Notes under the pieces: model-generated | Seen by the model: only the letters and a program-made list of their open reading frames with translations | Database searches by the model: none | Told to the model about the DNA's origin: nothing | In this document: positions 28,622 to 38,719 of the stretch, one piece after another | Layout of the letters: each line of letters starts with the position of its first letter | Numbering within the stretch: position 1 is the first letter of the stretch | Program-made: the position numbers and the translations under genes | NCBI RefSeq assembly: GCF_000816185.1 | Contig: NZ_CP007770.1 | Coordinates: 930,001-994,000, forward strand | Reading direction: 5' to 3' | Length of the DNA: 64,000 nt | Source of the DNA: Campylobacter insulaenigrae NCTC 12927 | Lineage (GTDB): Bacteria; Campylobacterota; Campylobacteria; Campylobacterales; Campylobacteraceae

Positions 28622-29991
28622 TTTACACTTTTATCTATAAGTTCTTTTAAAATATCGCCACCCGTAAAACTATTTTTTTCCATATACGATACTGATAATT
28701 TTAATTTTACAATTTCATCTTTATAGATGAATTTATAATCTTCAATAAGCTTTAATACTTTTTCAGTAAAAGCTTGCGCATATTCTAAATTCTTACCTGG
28801 CAAAATAACAAGATAAGAATTTTCATCTAAAATCCAAATTTCTTCAGTATTTTTACAAGAATCTTTCAAAACTTTTTTGAATTTTTCTTCAATAGTTTTA
28901 TAACTATCAATTCCATATGTATTAATCACATGCTCTATATTATTTATTTTAAAAAAGCATAAAGCGTAATTCACAGAGTAAAGATGATAGTTTTCATCAA
29001 GTTTTTTTAATTCTTGAGCTAAATTCCATTGCTCCCTTTGTTCATCATCGCTAGTTGCATGAATTTGTGTTTTAATTTGCGCAAGTTGTTCATTAGCATA
29101 TAACAATTTATCTTTTAAAATGTCAAAATTAATTTGCACATTCCCATTTTCATCTTTTACCAAAGTATCTATGAATTTTACATCCTCTTGATTGTGATCA
29201 TAAAGTTCAGATACCATTTCATTCAAACTTTCCAAGTGTTTATGAAAAAAAGAAAGATTTTTTTGTATATAATATCTATCTATAACTTCTTTTTTTTGTA
29301 TCATTAGACAAAAATCACGAGTAAATTCTTTTCTTGCTATCATTCTTGGATTTTCTTTTAATTGTTCTTTAAATTGCTCTATTTCTTGACTCTTTCCAAA
29401 TAAAGGATCTAAAGTACAAAGTAAAATTTCTGCTTGCTTTTCATAAGAACGTTCTTTTAACATGAAAATAAGTTTTTCTATTAAAAAATAAAAGTCAGAA
29501 AAACCTCTTATATTAAATTCTTCTAATTTTTTTAAAAGCTCGTCATCTTCGTAACTTTTTTCAAGATCTTTCCATTTTGCCCTTAAAAGATAAATAGTTT
29601 CAATATCCATCACTTGTGATAATCTATGTAATGAAGCTTGAGCTAATTCTTTTATTTTCTTATCTTTACTTATGCTAAGTTGATAAATAACCAATTCCAA
29701 TAAAGCATAAACATCTTCATATTTTTTACTAGTTTGTCGATTAAGTCTCGAAACTAAAAAAACTAAAAATTCATCAATAGTATGTATACTTTTTCTTTTT
29801 AATTCCTGTTTATAAATTTCATCTAAAAGATTGATATACTTTTCAATTTTAACCTTATTAGAGCTTGAAATACCAAATTTTTTTGCACATTCTTCAAAAA
29901 TTTCACTATAATTTTCAGGTGTTGGATGAAGTTTTCTTTCCTTTAATTTTATTAAAGTTTCTTTTGCAATTTCATTTATATGACTTGCCAT
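28618..29991 (-). CDS. Cytoplasmic protein with a degenerate GGDEF-like domain
   Basis: This 457-residue protein has an N-terminal helical region with a PTPENYSEIF motif (residues about 18-27) that I associate with GGDEF proteins of Campylobacterota, a long coiled middle region and a C-terminal domain (about 340-450) with the fold pattern of GGDEF. At the signature position (about 388-392) it reads L-D-E-N-S, so the GGDEF catalytic residues are lost and cyclic-di-GMP synthesis is unlikely. No membrane segment is visible. It overlaps lptE by 1 nt and folC by 4 nt. The function is unknown; a sensory or scaffold role in envelope control is conjecture. Confidence 0.6.
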   Translation of the reverse strand: MASHINEIAKETLIKLKERKLHPTPENYSEIFEECAKKFGISSSNKVKIEKYINLLDEIYKQELKRKSIHTIDEFLVFLVSRLNRQTSKKYEDVYALLELVIYQLSISKDKKIKELAQASLHRLSQVMDIETIYLLRAKWKDLEKSYEDDELLKKLEEFNIRGFSDFYFLIEKLIFMLKERSYEKQAEILLCTLDPLFGKSQEIEQFKEQLKENPRMIARKEFTRDFCLMIQKKEVIDRYYIQKNLSFFHKHLESLNEMVSELYDHNQEDVKFIDTLVKDENGNVQINFDILKDKLLYANEQLAQIKTQIHATSDDEQREQWNLAQELKKLDENYHLYSVNYALCFFKINNIEHVINTYGIDSYKTIEEKFKKVLKDSCKNTEEIWILDENSYLVILPGKNLEYAQAFTEKVLKLIEDYKFIYKDEIVKLKLSVSYMEKNSFTGGDILKELIDKSVK

Positions 29992-30488
29992 TATTTATAA
30001 CCTCTAATAGCAATAATAGAGACAAATTCATCAAAAGCTTGGCTTGAAGCATTTTTAATTGCTTCAAATCTTGCTTTATCACTTATGATCGAATTGGGAT
30101 TAATATCAAAATAATAACTACCTTTAGTATTTACAAGTTCTTCTTTTCCATTTTGATAACGCAATTTAAATTCCAAAAATAATTCCGCTTTATAATTTAC
30201 AACATAACCATTCTTATCATAAATCATTGGAGTATATTTTAAATCTTTCATTGTAACAATAATTATACTATCAGCATTATTTTCACTAGTAATATTTCTA
30301 CCAAGCTTATTTAACATAGCTTCTCTTAAAATATCAGTAATAAATACGCTATTTTGTGGATCTTGTTTACTTATATTAATTCTTAAAAAAACATTTTCTC
30401 CTAATACTTTTCCAGCCATATGCGAAGAAGGTATATATCCGCAAGATACTAAAAAAATAATCAAAAATGTAAAAATTATTTTTTTCAT
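29991..30488 (-). CDS. lptE: LPS assembly lipoprotein LptE (probable)
   Basis: LptE is the lipoprotein plug of the outer-membrane LPS translocon with LptD. The 165-residue protein has a signal peptide ending in the lipobox LVSC with C16 as the lipidated residue, then GYIPSS. The length and the position directly after leuS (4-nt ATGA overlap) match lptE in E. coli and related bacteria, where leuS-lptE is common. The sequence is too divergent to assign by motif alone. Confidence 0.75.
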   Translation of the reverse strand: MKKIIFTFLIIFLVSCGYIPSSHMAGKVLGENVFLRINISKQDPQNSVFITDILREAMLNKLGRNITSENNADSIIIVTMKDLKYTPMIYDKNGYVVNYKAELFLEFKLRYQNGKEELVNTKGSYYFDINPNSIISDKARFEAIKNASSQAFDEFVSIIAIRGYK

Positions 30489-32914
30489 TTAACAACCAAA
30501 TTTACAAGTTTTTTATCAATATAAATTTCTTTAATTAATTCTTTATCAACAATCCATTTTGCCACATTTTCTTTGGCTAAAATCAAAATTTCATCTTTGT
30601 TTGTATCAGATGAGATTTCTATTTCTCCACGTTTTTTTCCATTAACACTGATTGCGATAACAAAACTATCTTTGATAAACACCTCTTCTTTAATTTCCAA
30701 AATTTTAAAATTTTCACACTTAAACAAATATTCACTCAATTCAAAACAAACATGAGGAATTATAGGTTCTAAAATATTTAAAATGATATAGAATGCTTCT
30801 TTTAAAATCTTCTCATTATTTATGGTGCTTAAAGCATTTAAAGCTTCCATGCATGAAGCAATTAAAGTATTAAAAGCAAAAGTTTCTTCATATACTTCAA
30901 AAGATTTTTTTAAAGCCTCATAAATTTTTAATCTCGCATATTTTTCATCTTTGCTTAATTTACTATGATCAATTTGTTCTAAAGAAGCAGGTTGTAATTT
31001 TATCGCTCTTTCATACAACCTATTAATAAATTTAAAAGCTCCTTCTAGTGCATTATCATTCCATTCTAGTTCTTTAGCAGGAGGTGCTGCAAAAAGTATA
31101 AATAACCTAGCACTATCAGCCCCATATTTTTCTATAATATAATCAGGATCAATAACATTACCTTTAGATTTGCTCATTTTAAAGCCATCTTTGGTAACCA
31201 TTCCTTGAGTTAAAAGTCTTTCAAAAGGTTCACTATCTTTTAGATATCCTAAATCTCTCAACGCTTTTTGAAAAAATCTAGCATAAAGCAAATGCAAGAT
31301 TGCGTGTTCAATACCCCCAATATACTCATCCACGTTCATCCAATAATCAACACTTTTTTCACTGACAGCTTGCTTTTCCCAAGTAGAATTATCACTTGCA
31401 AAACGTACAAAATACCAAGAACTTTCAAAAAAAGTATCTAAAGTATCACTCTCTTTTTGAGCTTGTTGACCACATTTTGGACAAATACATTCTTTCCACT
31501 CTTTATGTTTATCCAAAGGATTACCTTCTCCATTAATCACTACATCTTCAGGTAAGGTTATAGGTAGATTTTCGATTTTTTGAGGTACCAAACCGCAACT
31601 ATGACATTTAATCATAGGTATAGGTGCACCCCAGTATCTTTGTCTTGAAACACCCCAATCTCGAATTTTAAAATTAGTTATTTTTTTACCAATACCTAAC
31701 TCTTCAATTTTTGAAATTATTTTCTCTCTTCCTTCATCGCATTCTAATCCACTAAATTCAGCACTGTTTATTAATTTACCTTCTTTAATAAAATAATATT
31801 CTTGATCGCTTTGATCTTTTTCAATTACTTTTTTTATAGCAATATTATATTCTTTTGCAAATTCATAATCTCTTTCATCGTGGGCTGGAACACCCATAAT
31901 GGCTCCACTACCGTAATCTCCTAATACAAAATTTGCAACCCATAGTGGAATTTTTTCTTGACTTAAAGGATGTATAGCATAAAGATTTAAAAAATATCCT
32001 TTTTTTTTAGATGCTTGCCTTTGGCGAGGACTTTGGTTTTGTATATTTTGAATTTTATCTATTATATCTTGCTTTAAAAGTCTTTTAGAAATTAATTCAT
32101 TTACAATTTTATGATCAGGAGCTAAAGCGATATAAGAAACCCCGTATATTGTTTCTGCTCTAGTGGTAAAGACATTAATTTTTTCAGCTTTTATATTTTC
32201 ATTTTTATCCAAAGCAAAATCGAAACTAAGACCAATACTTTTTCCTATCCAATTTTCTTGCATTGTTAAAACTTGATTAGGCCACTTACCTTCTAATTTT
32301 TTCAAATCTTGCAATAATTCTTCGGCATATGCGGTGATTTTAATGTAATACCCAGGCATTTTTTTTCTAATAACATCATGACCACAACGCCAACATTTGC
32401 CATCTTCTACTTGTTCATTTGCCAAAACTGTTTTATCATAATCACACCAATTTACTTCAGCTTCTTTTGTATAGATAAGACCTTTTTCATACATTTTAAT
32501 AAAAATTTCTTGTTCAAATTTAGTATATAAAGGATCTGAAGTTGCAAACATTTGTTTTTTCGAAAATGAAAAACCTAAAGAAAATAATTCATTCTTCATA
32601 TAATCAATATTCTCATAAGTCCATTTTTTCGGATGAATACCATGTTTTATAGCAGCATTTTCAGCAGGCATACCAAAACTATCAAAACCTATTGGATGTA
32701 AAACATTAAAACCTTTTTTTCTGTAATACCTTGCAATTGCATCACCTATAGAATAATTTCTAACATGTCCCATATGAATTCTACCACTAGGATAAGGAAA
32801 CATTGACAAAACATATTTTTTTGGCAAAGAATAATCATTTTTTGGTTCAAAATAATTATTTTCTTGCCACTTCTCTTGCCATTTTTTTTCTATTCGTGCT
32901 GCTTCATATGCCAT
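30485..32914 (-). CDS. leuS: Leucyl-tRNA synthetase
   Basis: LeuS charges tRNA-Leu. The 809-residue class I enzyme has HMGH at residues 47-50 (HIGH motif), the CP1 editing domain with TTRAETIYG, a zinc site (CHSCG and CPKCG), [10 protein letters not shown] and KMSKS at 579-583. It is intact. It lies between a small membrane protein gene (19 nt away) and lptE. Confidence 0.98.
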   Translation of the reverse strand: MAYEAARIEKKWQEKWQENNYFEPKNDYSLPKKYVLSMFPYPSGRIHMGHVRNYSIGDAIARYYRKKGFNVLHPIGFDSFGMPAENAAIKHGIHPKKWTYENIDYMKNELFSLGFSFSKKQMFATSDPLYTKFEQEIFIKMYEKGLIYTKEAEVNWCDYDKTVLANEQVEDGKCWRCGHDVIRKKMPGYYIKITAYAEELLQDLKKLEGKWPNQVLTMQENWIGKSIGLSFDFALDKNENIKAEKINVFTTRAETIYGVSYIALAPDHKIVNELISKRLLKQDIIDKIQNIQNQSPRQRQASKKKGYFLNLYAIHPLSQEKIPLWVANFVLGDYGSGAIMGVPAHDERDYEFAKEYNIAIKKVIEKDQSDQEYYFIKEGKLINSAEFSGLECDEGREKIISKIEELGIGKKITNFKIRDWGVSRQRYWGAPIPMIKCHSCGLVPQKIENLPITLPEDVVINGEGNPLDKHKEWKECICPKCGQQAQKESDTLDTFFESSWYFVRFASDNSTWEKQAVSEKSVDYWMNVDEYIGGIEHAILHLLYARFFQKALRDLGYLKDSEPFERLLTQGMVTKDGFKMSKSKGNVIDPDYIIEKYGADSARLFILFAAPPAKELEWNDNALEGAFKFINRLYERAIKLQPASLEQIDHSKLSKDEKYARLKIYEALKKSFEVYEETFAFNTLIASCMEALNALSTINNEKILKEAFYIILNILEPIIPHVCFELSEYLFKCENFKILEIKEEVFIKDSFVIAISVNGKKRGEIEISSDTNKDEILILAKENVAKWIVDKELIKEIYIDKKLVNLVVK

Positions 32915-32933
32915 TATTTATCACTCCTAATTA

Positions 32934-33278
32934 TTAATTATCATCCTCTGTATTTTTTACTGAATCAACTATTACTAAAATCATTGAAAATATATTAGCT
33001 ATCAGTGCTCCTATAGCTAAAGTATAAACCATTATAATTGCTCCTGGATTAATTTGCATTAGTGCAAATGCAGGTATTAAATGTAAATCTGCAACTAAAG
33101 AACTGGCAAATAACTCTGCTGCTAAAAAATTTCTAACACCTATTTTTAACAATGTAGAAATTAAATTTACACAAGCTGCTACAAATAAAGCAACTTCATT
33201 TTGTTCATACAAAAAACCTGCTATGGTAGTTAAACTCATAAGAGCAAAAAAGATATATATAACTTTACCCCAATTCAT
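32934..33278 (-). CDS. Small conserved inner-membrane protein, function unknown
   Basis: This 114-residue protein is mostly hydrophobic, with about four predicted membrane segments (near 5-20, 27-45, 50-72 and 76-102) and a short acidic tail. I do not recognise a characterised family. It sits 2 nt after secF and 19 nt before leuS in the yajC-secD-secF series, so it is translated with the Sec accessory complex. A Sec-related role is only suggested by position. Confidence 0.7.
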   Translation of the reverse strand: MNWGKVIYIFFALMSLTTIAGFLYEQNEVALFVAACVNLISTLLKIGVRNFLAAELFASSLVADLHLIPAFALMQINPGAIIMVYTLAIGALIANIFSMILVIVDSVKNTEDDN

Positions 33279-33280
33279 TT

Positions 33281-34252
33281 TTAAACCATTCCTTTTTCAT
33301 ACATAGATCTTAATTTATCTTTTTCCTGTCTTTTTTTAACTTTTTCTAGTTCTTTTTGACGGTATTGTGTGACACTAAATTTAAACCACAATAATGCAGG
33401 ACTTGCCACAAAAATAGAACTTGCAGTTCCTACTAAAATACCTACTATCATGGTTAATGCAAAACCTTCTATCATCGAACCACCAAAAAAATACAATACA
33501 ACAACTGAAATTAAAGTCAAACCACTAGTAAGAGTCGTTCTTGATAAAGTAGCTGAAACCGATTCATTTATAATAAGGTCAAGTTGTGATTTTTTACTTG
33601 TTTTAACACCCTCTCTGATTCTATCAAAAATAATAATAGTATCATTTAACGAATATCCAAGTACAGTTAAAACTGCCGCTAAAATATCTAAATTTACATC
33701 AATTTCAAATAAAGCAATAGCTCCTAAAGTAATCACAATATCATGAATTTCACTAACTATAGAAGCCATAGCAAAACGCCATTCAAATCTGATAGCAAGG
33801 TAAATCAAAATAGCAATCAAAGAAATACCAACTGCCATAAGACCTTTATTTTTTAACTCATCACCCACTTTAGGACCAACCACATCCACGCGACGTACTT
33901 CAAATTTACCAGTACTTTGTAACAAATTTGCAATACTACTGCCAGGATCTGATCCCAAACTATCACTACTTCCTGAAAAACGAATAATCACCTCATTTTC
34001 ACTACCAAATTCAGTAACACTCGCACCTTTTAAATTTTCATTAAAAGATATTGCTTTTCTTATATCAGCAAGTGGAGCTTTTTGCTCGTATTGTAATTGT
34101 ATTAATGTTCCACCAGTAAAATCAATGCCAAAATTTAAACCTTTAGTAAAAAGAACAAAAATTGAACCAAAAAATAAAATAAGAGATAAAGATATTGCTG
34201 CAAATCTCATCTTCATAAAATCATAAATGTGTTTTTGACTGAAAAACTGCAT
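33281..34252 (-). CDS. secF: Protein translocase subunit SecF
   Basis: SecF works with SecD as a proton-driven pump that pulls proteins out of SecYEG. The 323 residues have an N-terminal membrane helix, the family motif LNFGIDFTGGTLIQLQY, a periplasmic domain and five C-terminal membrane helices including SLNDTIIIFDRIRE. Its start overlaps the secD end by one base. It is followed 2 nt later by a small membrane protein gene. Confidence 0.97.
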   Translation of the reverse strand: MQFFSQKHIYDFMKMRFAAISLSLILFFGSIFVLFTKGLNFGIDFTGGTLIQLQYEQKAPLADIRKAISFNENLKGASVTEFGSENEVIIRFSGSSDSLGSDPGSSIANLLQSTGKFEVRRVDVVGPKVGDELKNKGLMAVGISLIAILIYLAIRFEWRFAMASIVSEIHDIVITLGAIALFEIDVNLDILAAVLTVLGYSLNDTIIIFDRIREGVKTSKKSQLDLIINESVSATLSRTTLTSGLTLISVVVLYFFGGSMIEGFALTMIVGILVGTASSIFVASPALLWFKFSVTQYRQKELEKVKKRQEKDKLRSMYEKGMV

Positions 34253-35835
34253 TAAGGTCTCCTATATCCAAACCAAAGTCGAGTATTATTGCTTTTTTCC
34301 ATACGATTCATAAATATTTCAAACATTCCATGAGTTCCTACAATTGATGTAATCATTGAAACTAAAATTCCTATACTTAAAGTTACAGCAAAACCCTTAA
34401 CCGCACCTGTTCCATAAGCATAAAGCACTACAGAAGTGATAAGTGAAGTGATGTTTGAATCTAAAATCGCACTCATAGCATGTTTATATCCACCTTCAAC
34501 ACTTTGTTTTATACTCATACCTTCTCTTAATAACTCTCTAATTCTTTCATTTATAATAACATTAGAATCTACAGCCATACCAACAGTTAAAACTAAACCG
34601 GCCATACCAGGCAGAGTAAGCGTAGCTCCAAACATCGCCATTACAGCAATAATCATCAAAATATTTGCGACCAAAGCAATATTAGCAAATATTCCTGCTA
34701 TACCATAATATATGATCATAAAAGCAATTACTAAAATAGACGCTCCAGCCAAAGCAATCATGCTCATTTTAATACTATCAGCTCCTAATGATGGGCCAAC
34801 ACTTCTTTTTTCAAGCATTTTTACAGGTGCCAAAAGCGCACCACTTCTCAAGGCAATAGCAACATCGTGAGCTTCTTCCACCGTAAAACCACCACTAATT
34901 TGTCCACTACCCCCACCAATTCTTTCATTAATTCGTGGTGCAGAATACACTTTATTATCTAAAACTATCGCTAGACGCTTACCTACATTATTTCCCGTAT
35001 AATCTCCAAATTTTTTTGCGCCTTCTGAATTTAAAGTAAAATTGATAACTGGTAGATTATTTCCTTGCCCAAAACCAACTTTAGCATCTGTTAACATTGC
35101 ACCATCTAATATTGGTATAGATTTTACAATGTATTTTATTTGAGGATTTTTAGCATCTTCAAAAATTACATCTCCATATTCTGCAGCTTCTCTTGGTGTG
35201 AGGTTATTAACTTGATCCATTCTTACATCATCTACTTCCATTAATTGCAAATGTGCTGCTTTAGCAATAAGCTCTCTTGCTCTTGTTTCATCTGCAGCAG
35301 TTTTAATACCAGGAAGTTCAACCAAAATTTTATCCTCTCCTGAGCGTGCTACATTTGGTTCTGCAAGTCCAAATTGATCCAACCGATTTCTTATAGTCTC
35401 AACTGCTTGTAATATAGCTTGTTCTTGCGTAAGTTTAATTTCTTCTTGAGTTAAAGAAATTGTATAATGAAAATCTTGATGTTCAATAGCCAAACCTTTA
35501 ATATCTTTTAACAACAGATCAATTCTAGTAACATCATTTTCATCTAAAAGGGTAAAATTTATATTATCATCATTAACTTTTATCTTATCAACAATAATAT
35601 CTTCTTTATTCATAGAATAACTAAGAGATGAAGCTATAGACTTGATTTTTGATTTAATTGCCTCATCAACCTCAACCCCAAGTAACATATATAAGCCACC
35701 TTGCAAATCAAGTCCTAAATTAATTTTAGCTCCATTTTGAGTTTGCATAAAAGAAGGTATAGAAAAAACTAGACCGATAATAAAAACTATAAGAAAAATA
35801 ATACTTCTGTAGGTAATTTTTCCACTACGCATCAA
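34252..35835 (-). CDS. secD: Protein translocase subunit SecD
   Basis: SecD is the partner of SecF in the RND-like accessory translocase. The 527 residues have an N-terminal helix followed by INLGLDLQGGLYMLLGVE, a large periplasmic P1 domain (about 120-330) and a membrane domain with GMAVDSNVIINERIRE, whose Asp belongs to the proton path. It overlaps yajC by 11 nt and secF by 1 nt. Confidence 0.97.
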   Translation of the reverse strand: MMRSGKITYRSIIFLIVFIIGLVFSIPSFMQTQNGAKINLGLDLQGGLYMLLGVEVDEAIKSKIKSIASSLSYSMNKEDIIVDKIKVNDDNINFTLLDENDVTRIDLLLKDIKGLAIEHQDFHYTISLTQEEIKLTQEQAILQAVETIRNRLDQFGLAEPNVARSGEDKILVELPGIKTAADETRARELIAKAAHLQLMEVDDVRMDQVNNLTPREAAEYGDVIFEDAKNPQIKYIVKSIPILDGAMLTDAKVGFGQGNNLPVINFTLNSEGAKKFGDYTGNNVGKRLAIVLDNKVYSAPRINERIGGGSGQISGGFTVEEAHDVAIALRSGALLAPVKMLEKRSVGPSLGADSIKMSMIALAGASILVIAFMIIYYGIAGIFANIALVANILMIIAVMAMFGATLTLPGMAGLVLTVGMAVDSNVIINERIRELLREGMSIKQSVEGGYKHAMSAILDSNITSLITSVVLYAYGTGAVKGFAVTLSIGILVSMITSIVGTHGMFEIFMNRMEKSNNTRLWFGYRRP

Positions 35836-36100
35836 TTTTCTTTGCTATAAAATCTTTAGAAATTTTTATCATTACATTTTCATCATTAAGCTTAACTTTG
35901 ATAAAATCTTCTTCTGGTTTTACCACTTCGCAAATTATTCCACCACTAGTGATGATTTTATCACCTTTTTCTAAAGATGAAATCATTAATTTATGGTCTT
36001 TTGCTTGTTTTTGTTGTGGTCTAATAACCAAAAAATAAAAAATTGCAAAAAGCACAACGAGAGGCAACAATGAAGTCCAAATATTTCCGTTTTCTGCCAT
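35825..36100 (-). CDS. yajC: Preprotein translocase accessory subunit YajC
   Basis: YajC is a single-span membrane protein that associates with SecDF. The 91 residues have a membrane helix (about 10-25) followed by the family motif YFLVIRPQQKQAKDH and a small cytoplasmic beta domain (KGDKIITSGGI). AGGGGAAG precedes the ATG. Its first codons overlap the divergent lnt gene. Confidence 0.96.
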   Translation of the reverse strand: MAENGNIWTSLLPLVVLFAIFYFLVIRPQQKQAKDHKLMISSLEKGDKIITSGGIICEVVKPEEDFIKVKLNDENVMIKISKDFIAKKIDA

Positions 36101-37395
36101 TTCTTCCCCTTTTTTTAAAATTTATAAACTCTAATTCTATCATCTTTAAAATAATAAAAGCCTTTTTTTCTGCACTTTTAATTTCAAATTTTATATATCT
36201 TTCTTTTTTTGAAATTTTATTTTTAGAATTACTTAATCCTTTTTTAAGTATCTATGGTCTAGTTATATTATTGCGTAGTAAAAGTAAAATGTCCTATTTT
36301 CTAACAGGTTTTTTTATAGGAATTTTATGGTTTTGGTGGATAGGATTATCATCAATTTATTTTAATTTATCTTATTTGATTCCTGTAGAGATATTTATTA
36401 TTGGAATTATTTATGGTGTTTTATTTTTAATTTGCTACTTCTTACATTTTGATTTTTTACGTCTTTGCGGAATTTTTTTACTAAGTTTTATACATCCTTT
36501 TGGTTTTGATTGGCTGAATTTTGGAATTTTAAGTGTATATGGAATATTTGATGCAAATTATAAGGGTGCAGTTATTATTTTTCTTATAGCTTATTTTTAT
36601 TACGAAAGATATATCTCAAGATACTATAAAATAGGCATTATTTTAATTTTAATTTTAATAGGTCTCCAATACGAGCAAAAATTTCCAGACGAATTAAAAT
36701 TAGACTACAAACTCATCCAAACTCACATACCTCAAGATCAAAAATTCATACAAGAAAATTTACAAACTCATTCGAATATGATTATAAATCAAATAATACA
36801 AGCAATTAAAGAAAAAAAAGAATTAATAGTTTTTCCAGAAACTGCCTTTGCCTTTGCATTAAATAAAAGTTCATATCACATACAACTTTTAAAAGAACTA
36901 TCTCACAAAATCATTATCATCACTGGAGCCATAAGCTTATCTTCTAATAATATTTATAATAGTACTTATATCTTTAATAAAGGAAAAATAGAAATTTTTA
37001 ACAAATATTATCTTGTTCCATTTGGGGAAGAAATTCCTATTTTCAAGAAATTATTTAAAAAAAATTTTTATGATTTAGAAGAATTTTCAAAAGGAAGTAT
37101 GCTTAATCGATATAGCTTAAATGGACAAAATATAACTAATGCTATATGCTATGAAGCAACAAAAGAACAATTATATAAAGATTCTAAAATTATCATAGCT
37201 ATTTCAAACAACGCATGGTTTAACCACTCTATTCAACATAGACTGCAAAATATTTTACTTCGATTTTATGCGAACAATTACAATGTAAGTATATATCATT
37301 CAACTAATGGAGAAGGTAATGCAGTAATAAAACCAAAAGAAATCTTATTACAAAAGATAAAAGATAAAATGAAGCTTTTTAAAGCCTCATTTTAA
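36070..37395 (+). CDS. lnt: Apolipoprotein N-acyltransferase Lnt
   Basis: Lnt adds the third acyl chain to lipoproteins at the inner membrane. There are membrane helices in the first 200 residues, then a carbon-nitrogen hydrolase domain with catalytic triad E257 (VFPETAF), K312 (FNKYYLVPFGE) and C360 (NAICYEA). The start is uncertain. ATG at 36070 gives 441 residues and has GAGAGG 5 nt upstream; a TTG at 36043 is less likely, and no in-frame ATG follows until after the first helix. This start lies within yajC on the other strand. Its 3' end overlaps metK by 9 nt. Confidence 0.9.
   Translation: MKSKYFRFLPFLPLFLKFINSNSIIFKIIKAFFSALLISNFIYLSFFEILFLELLNPFLSIYGLVILLRSKSKMSYFLTGFFIGILWFWWIGLSSIYFNLSYLIPVEIFIIGIIYGVLFLICYFLHFDFLRLCGIFLLSFIHPFGFDWLNFGILSVYGIFDANYKGAVIIFLIAYFYYERYISRYYKIGIILILILIGLQYEQKFPDELKLDYKLIQTHIPQDQKFIQENLQTHSNMIINQIIQAIKEKKELIVFPETAFAFALNKSSYHIQLLKELSHKIIIITGAISLSSNNIYNSTYIFNKGKIEIFNKYYLVPFGEEIPIFKKLFKKNFYDLEEFSKGSMLNRYSLNGQNITNAICYEATKEQLYKDSKIIIAISNNAWFNHSIQHRLQNILLRFYANNYNVSIYHSTNGEGNAVIKPKEILLQKIKDKMKLFKASF
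37366..37393. terminator. Imperfect terminator hairpin across the lnt/metK junction
   Basis: AAAATGAAGCTTT (37366-37378) pairs with AAAGCCTCATTTT (37381-37393) with one mismatch and a tight loop. It lies inside the overlapping 3' ends of two convergent genes. Confidence 0.45.
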
Positions 37396-38583
37396 TGATT
37401 TAAACTCTTCCACAGCATCAAGTTTTTCCCAAGGATAATCCGCCTGACCAACTTGACCTCTAGCAGCAACATCAGCATATAAAAATGTATCTTTGCTAGG
37501 TTTATCAAGAGCAAATTTATTTTTAATCCAATTAGGAGTTAAAGGAAAATTCTTCATCACAAAGTCACTCAAAACATCATCGTTTAATCTAGTATTCGTC
37601 CCCATACAATCCACGCTTACTGAAGTTGGTTTAGCAACACCTATAGCATAAGAAAGCTGGACAATGCATTTTTTTGCAAGCTGAGCGGCAACTATATTTT
37701 TAGCAAGCCATCTTGCAGCATACAAGCCACTTCTATCCACCTTGGTGTAATCTTTAGAAGATTGCGCTCCTCCACCTATTGGAGCATAACCACCAAAACT
37801 ATCTACTATTAACTTTCTTCCTGTTAAGCCACTATCATGTAATGAACTGTGATTTACATATTTTCCTGTCGGATTAATCAAAATTCTTGTTTTATCTATA
37901 TGAAAAAGTTCTTTTGGTAAATTTGTATCTAAAATTAATTCCATAATCAAAGATCTTAAATTTTCAATATCCATATTATCTACGCATGGTGCTGAAACCA
38001 CTATGGTGTGAATACTTTTAGGTTTGCAATTTTCAAAATTTTCTTTAGTCTCATAATCAATTGTAACTTGAGTTTTTATATCAACTCCAAGCTTATCAGG
38101 ATTTTGTTTAGCATAATTATATACTTTATCACAAAGCATTCTTGCATAAGAAATCGCTGCAGGCATATATTCTTTAGCTTCATCACTTGCAAAACCAAAC
38201 ATTATACCTTGATCACCAGCTCCTGTTTCACCATCTTCTTGATCAACACCTTGATTAATATCAGGACTTTGCTCATTTAAAAATACCATAACCTCCACAT
38301 CATCAGGATGTAAGCATTGTTTTTTGCTAAAATGTGGGTGACCATTATAACCAATATCAGCTAAGGCTTTTTTGACTATATTTTCATAATCTATCTTTTC
38401 TAATTTATGTTTAGATTTAATTTCACCACCAATTACAACCTTATTACCAGCAACAAATACTTCACTAGCAACACGCGAATCTTTATCATGAATTAAAAAA
38501 GCATCAACAATATTATCAGCTATTATATCTGCACACTTATCTGGATGTCCTGCGCTAACAACCTCAGAAGTAAATAAATACAT
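37387..38583 (-). CDS. metK: S-adenosylmethionine synthetase
   Basis: MetK makes S-adenosylmethionine from methionine and ATP. The 398 residues have FTSEVVSAGHPDKCADIIAD at the start, GETGAGDQGIMFGFA near residue 120, and GGGAQSSKDYTKVDRSGLYAARW, where most bacterial enzymes have GGGAFSGKD. These glycine/lysine motifs bind ATP and phosphate. There is a long acidic insertion of the Campylobacterota type. It is monocistronic and convergent with lnt. Confidence 0.97.
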   Translation of the reverse strand: MYLFTSEVVSAGHPDKCADIIADNIVDAFLIHDKDSRVASEVFVAGNKVVIGGEIKSKHKLEKIDYENIVKKALADIGYNGHPHFSKKQCLHPDDVEVMVFLNEQSPDINQGVDQEDGETGAGDQGIMFGFASDEAKEYMPAAISYARMLCDKVYNYAKQNPDKLGVDIKTQVTIDYETKENFENCKPKSIHTIVVSAPCVDNMDIENLRSLIMELILDTNLPKELFHIDKTRILINPTGKYVNHSSLHDSGLTGRKLIVDSFGGYAPIGGGAQSSKDYTKVDRSGLYAARWLAKNIVAAQLAKKCIVQLSYAIGVAKPTSVSVDCMGTNTRLNDDVLSDFVMKNFPLTPNWIKNKFALDKPSKDTFLYADVAARGQVGQADYPWEKLDAVEEFKSLK

Positions 38584-38719
38584 TTTTTTCCTTTAAAAAT
38601 TAAAATTATCTTAATTGTTCTCCTGATTTTAACAAAACTTTACTTAAAAATCAAAAACTTTAAGCTTTGCTTTGATAGAATTAACCGTATAGTCAATACA
38701 TAATCAAAAAAGGTTTCTA

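Noticed and set aside
33369-33746. 125-residue plus-strand open frame antisense to secF
   Set aside because: secF is intact and conserved; the antisense frame has no recognisable features.
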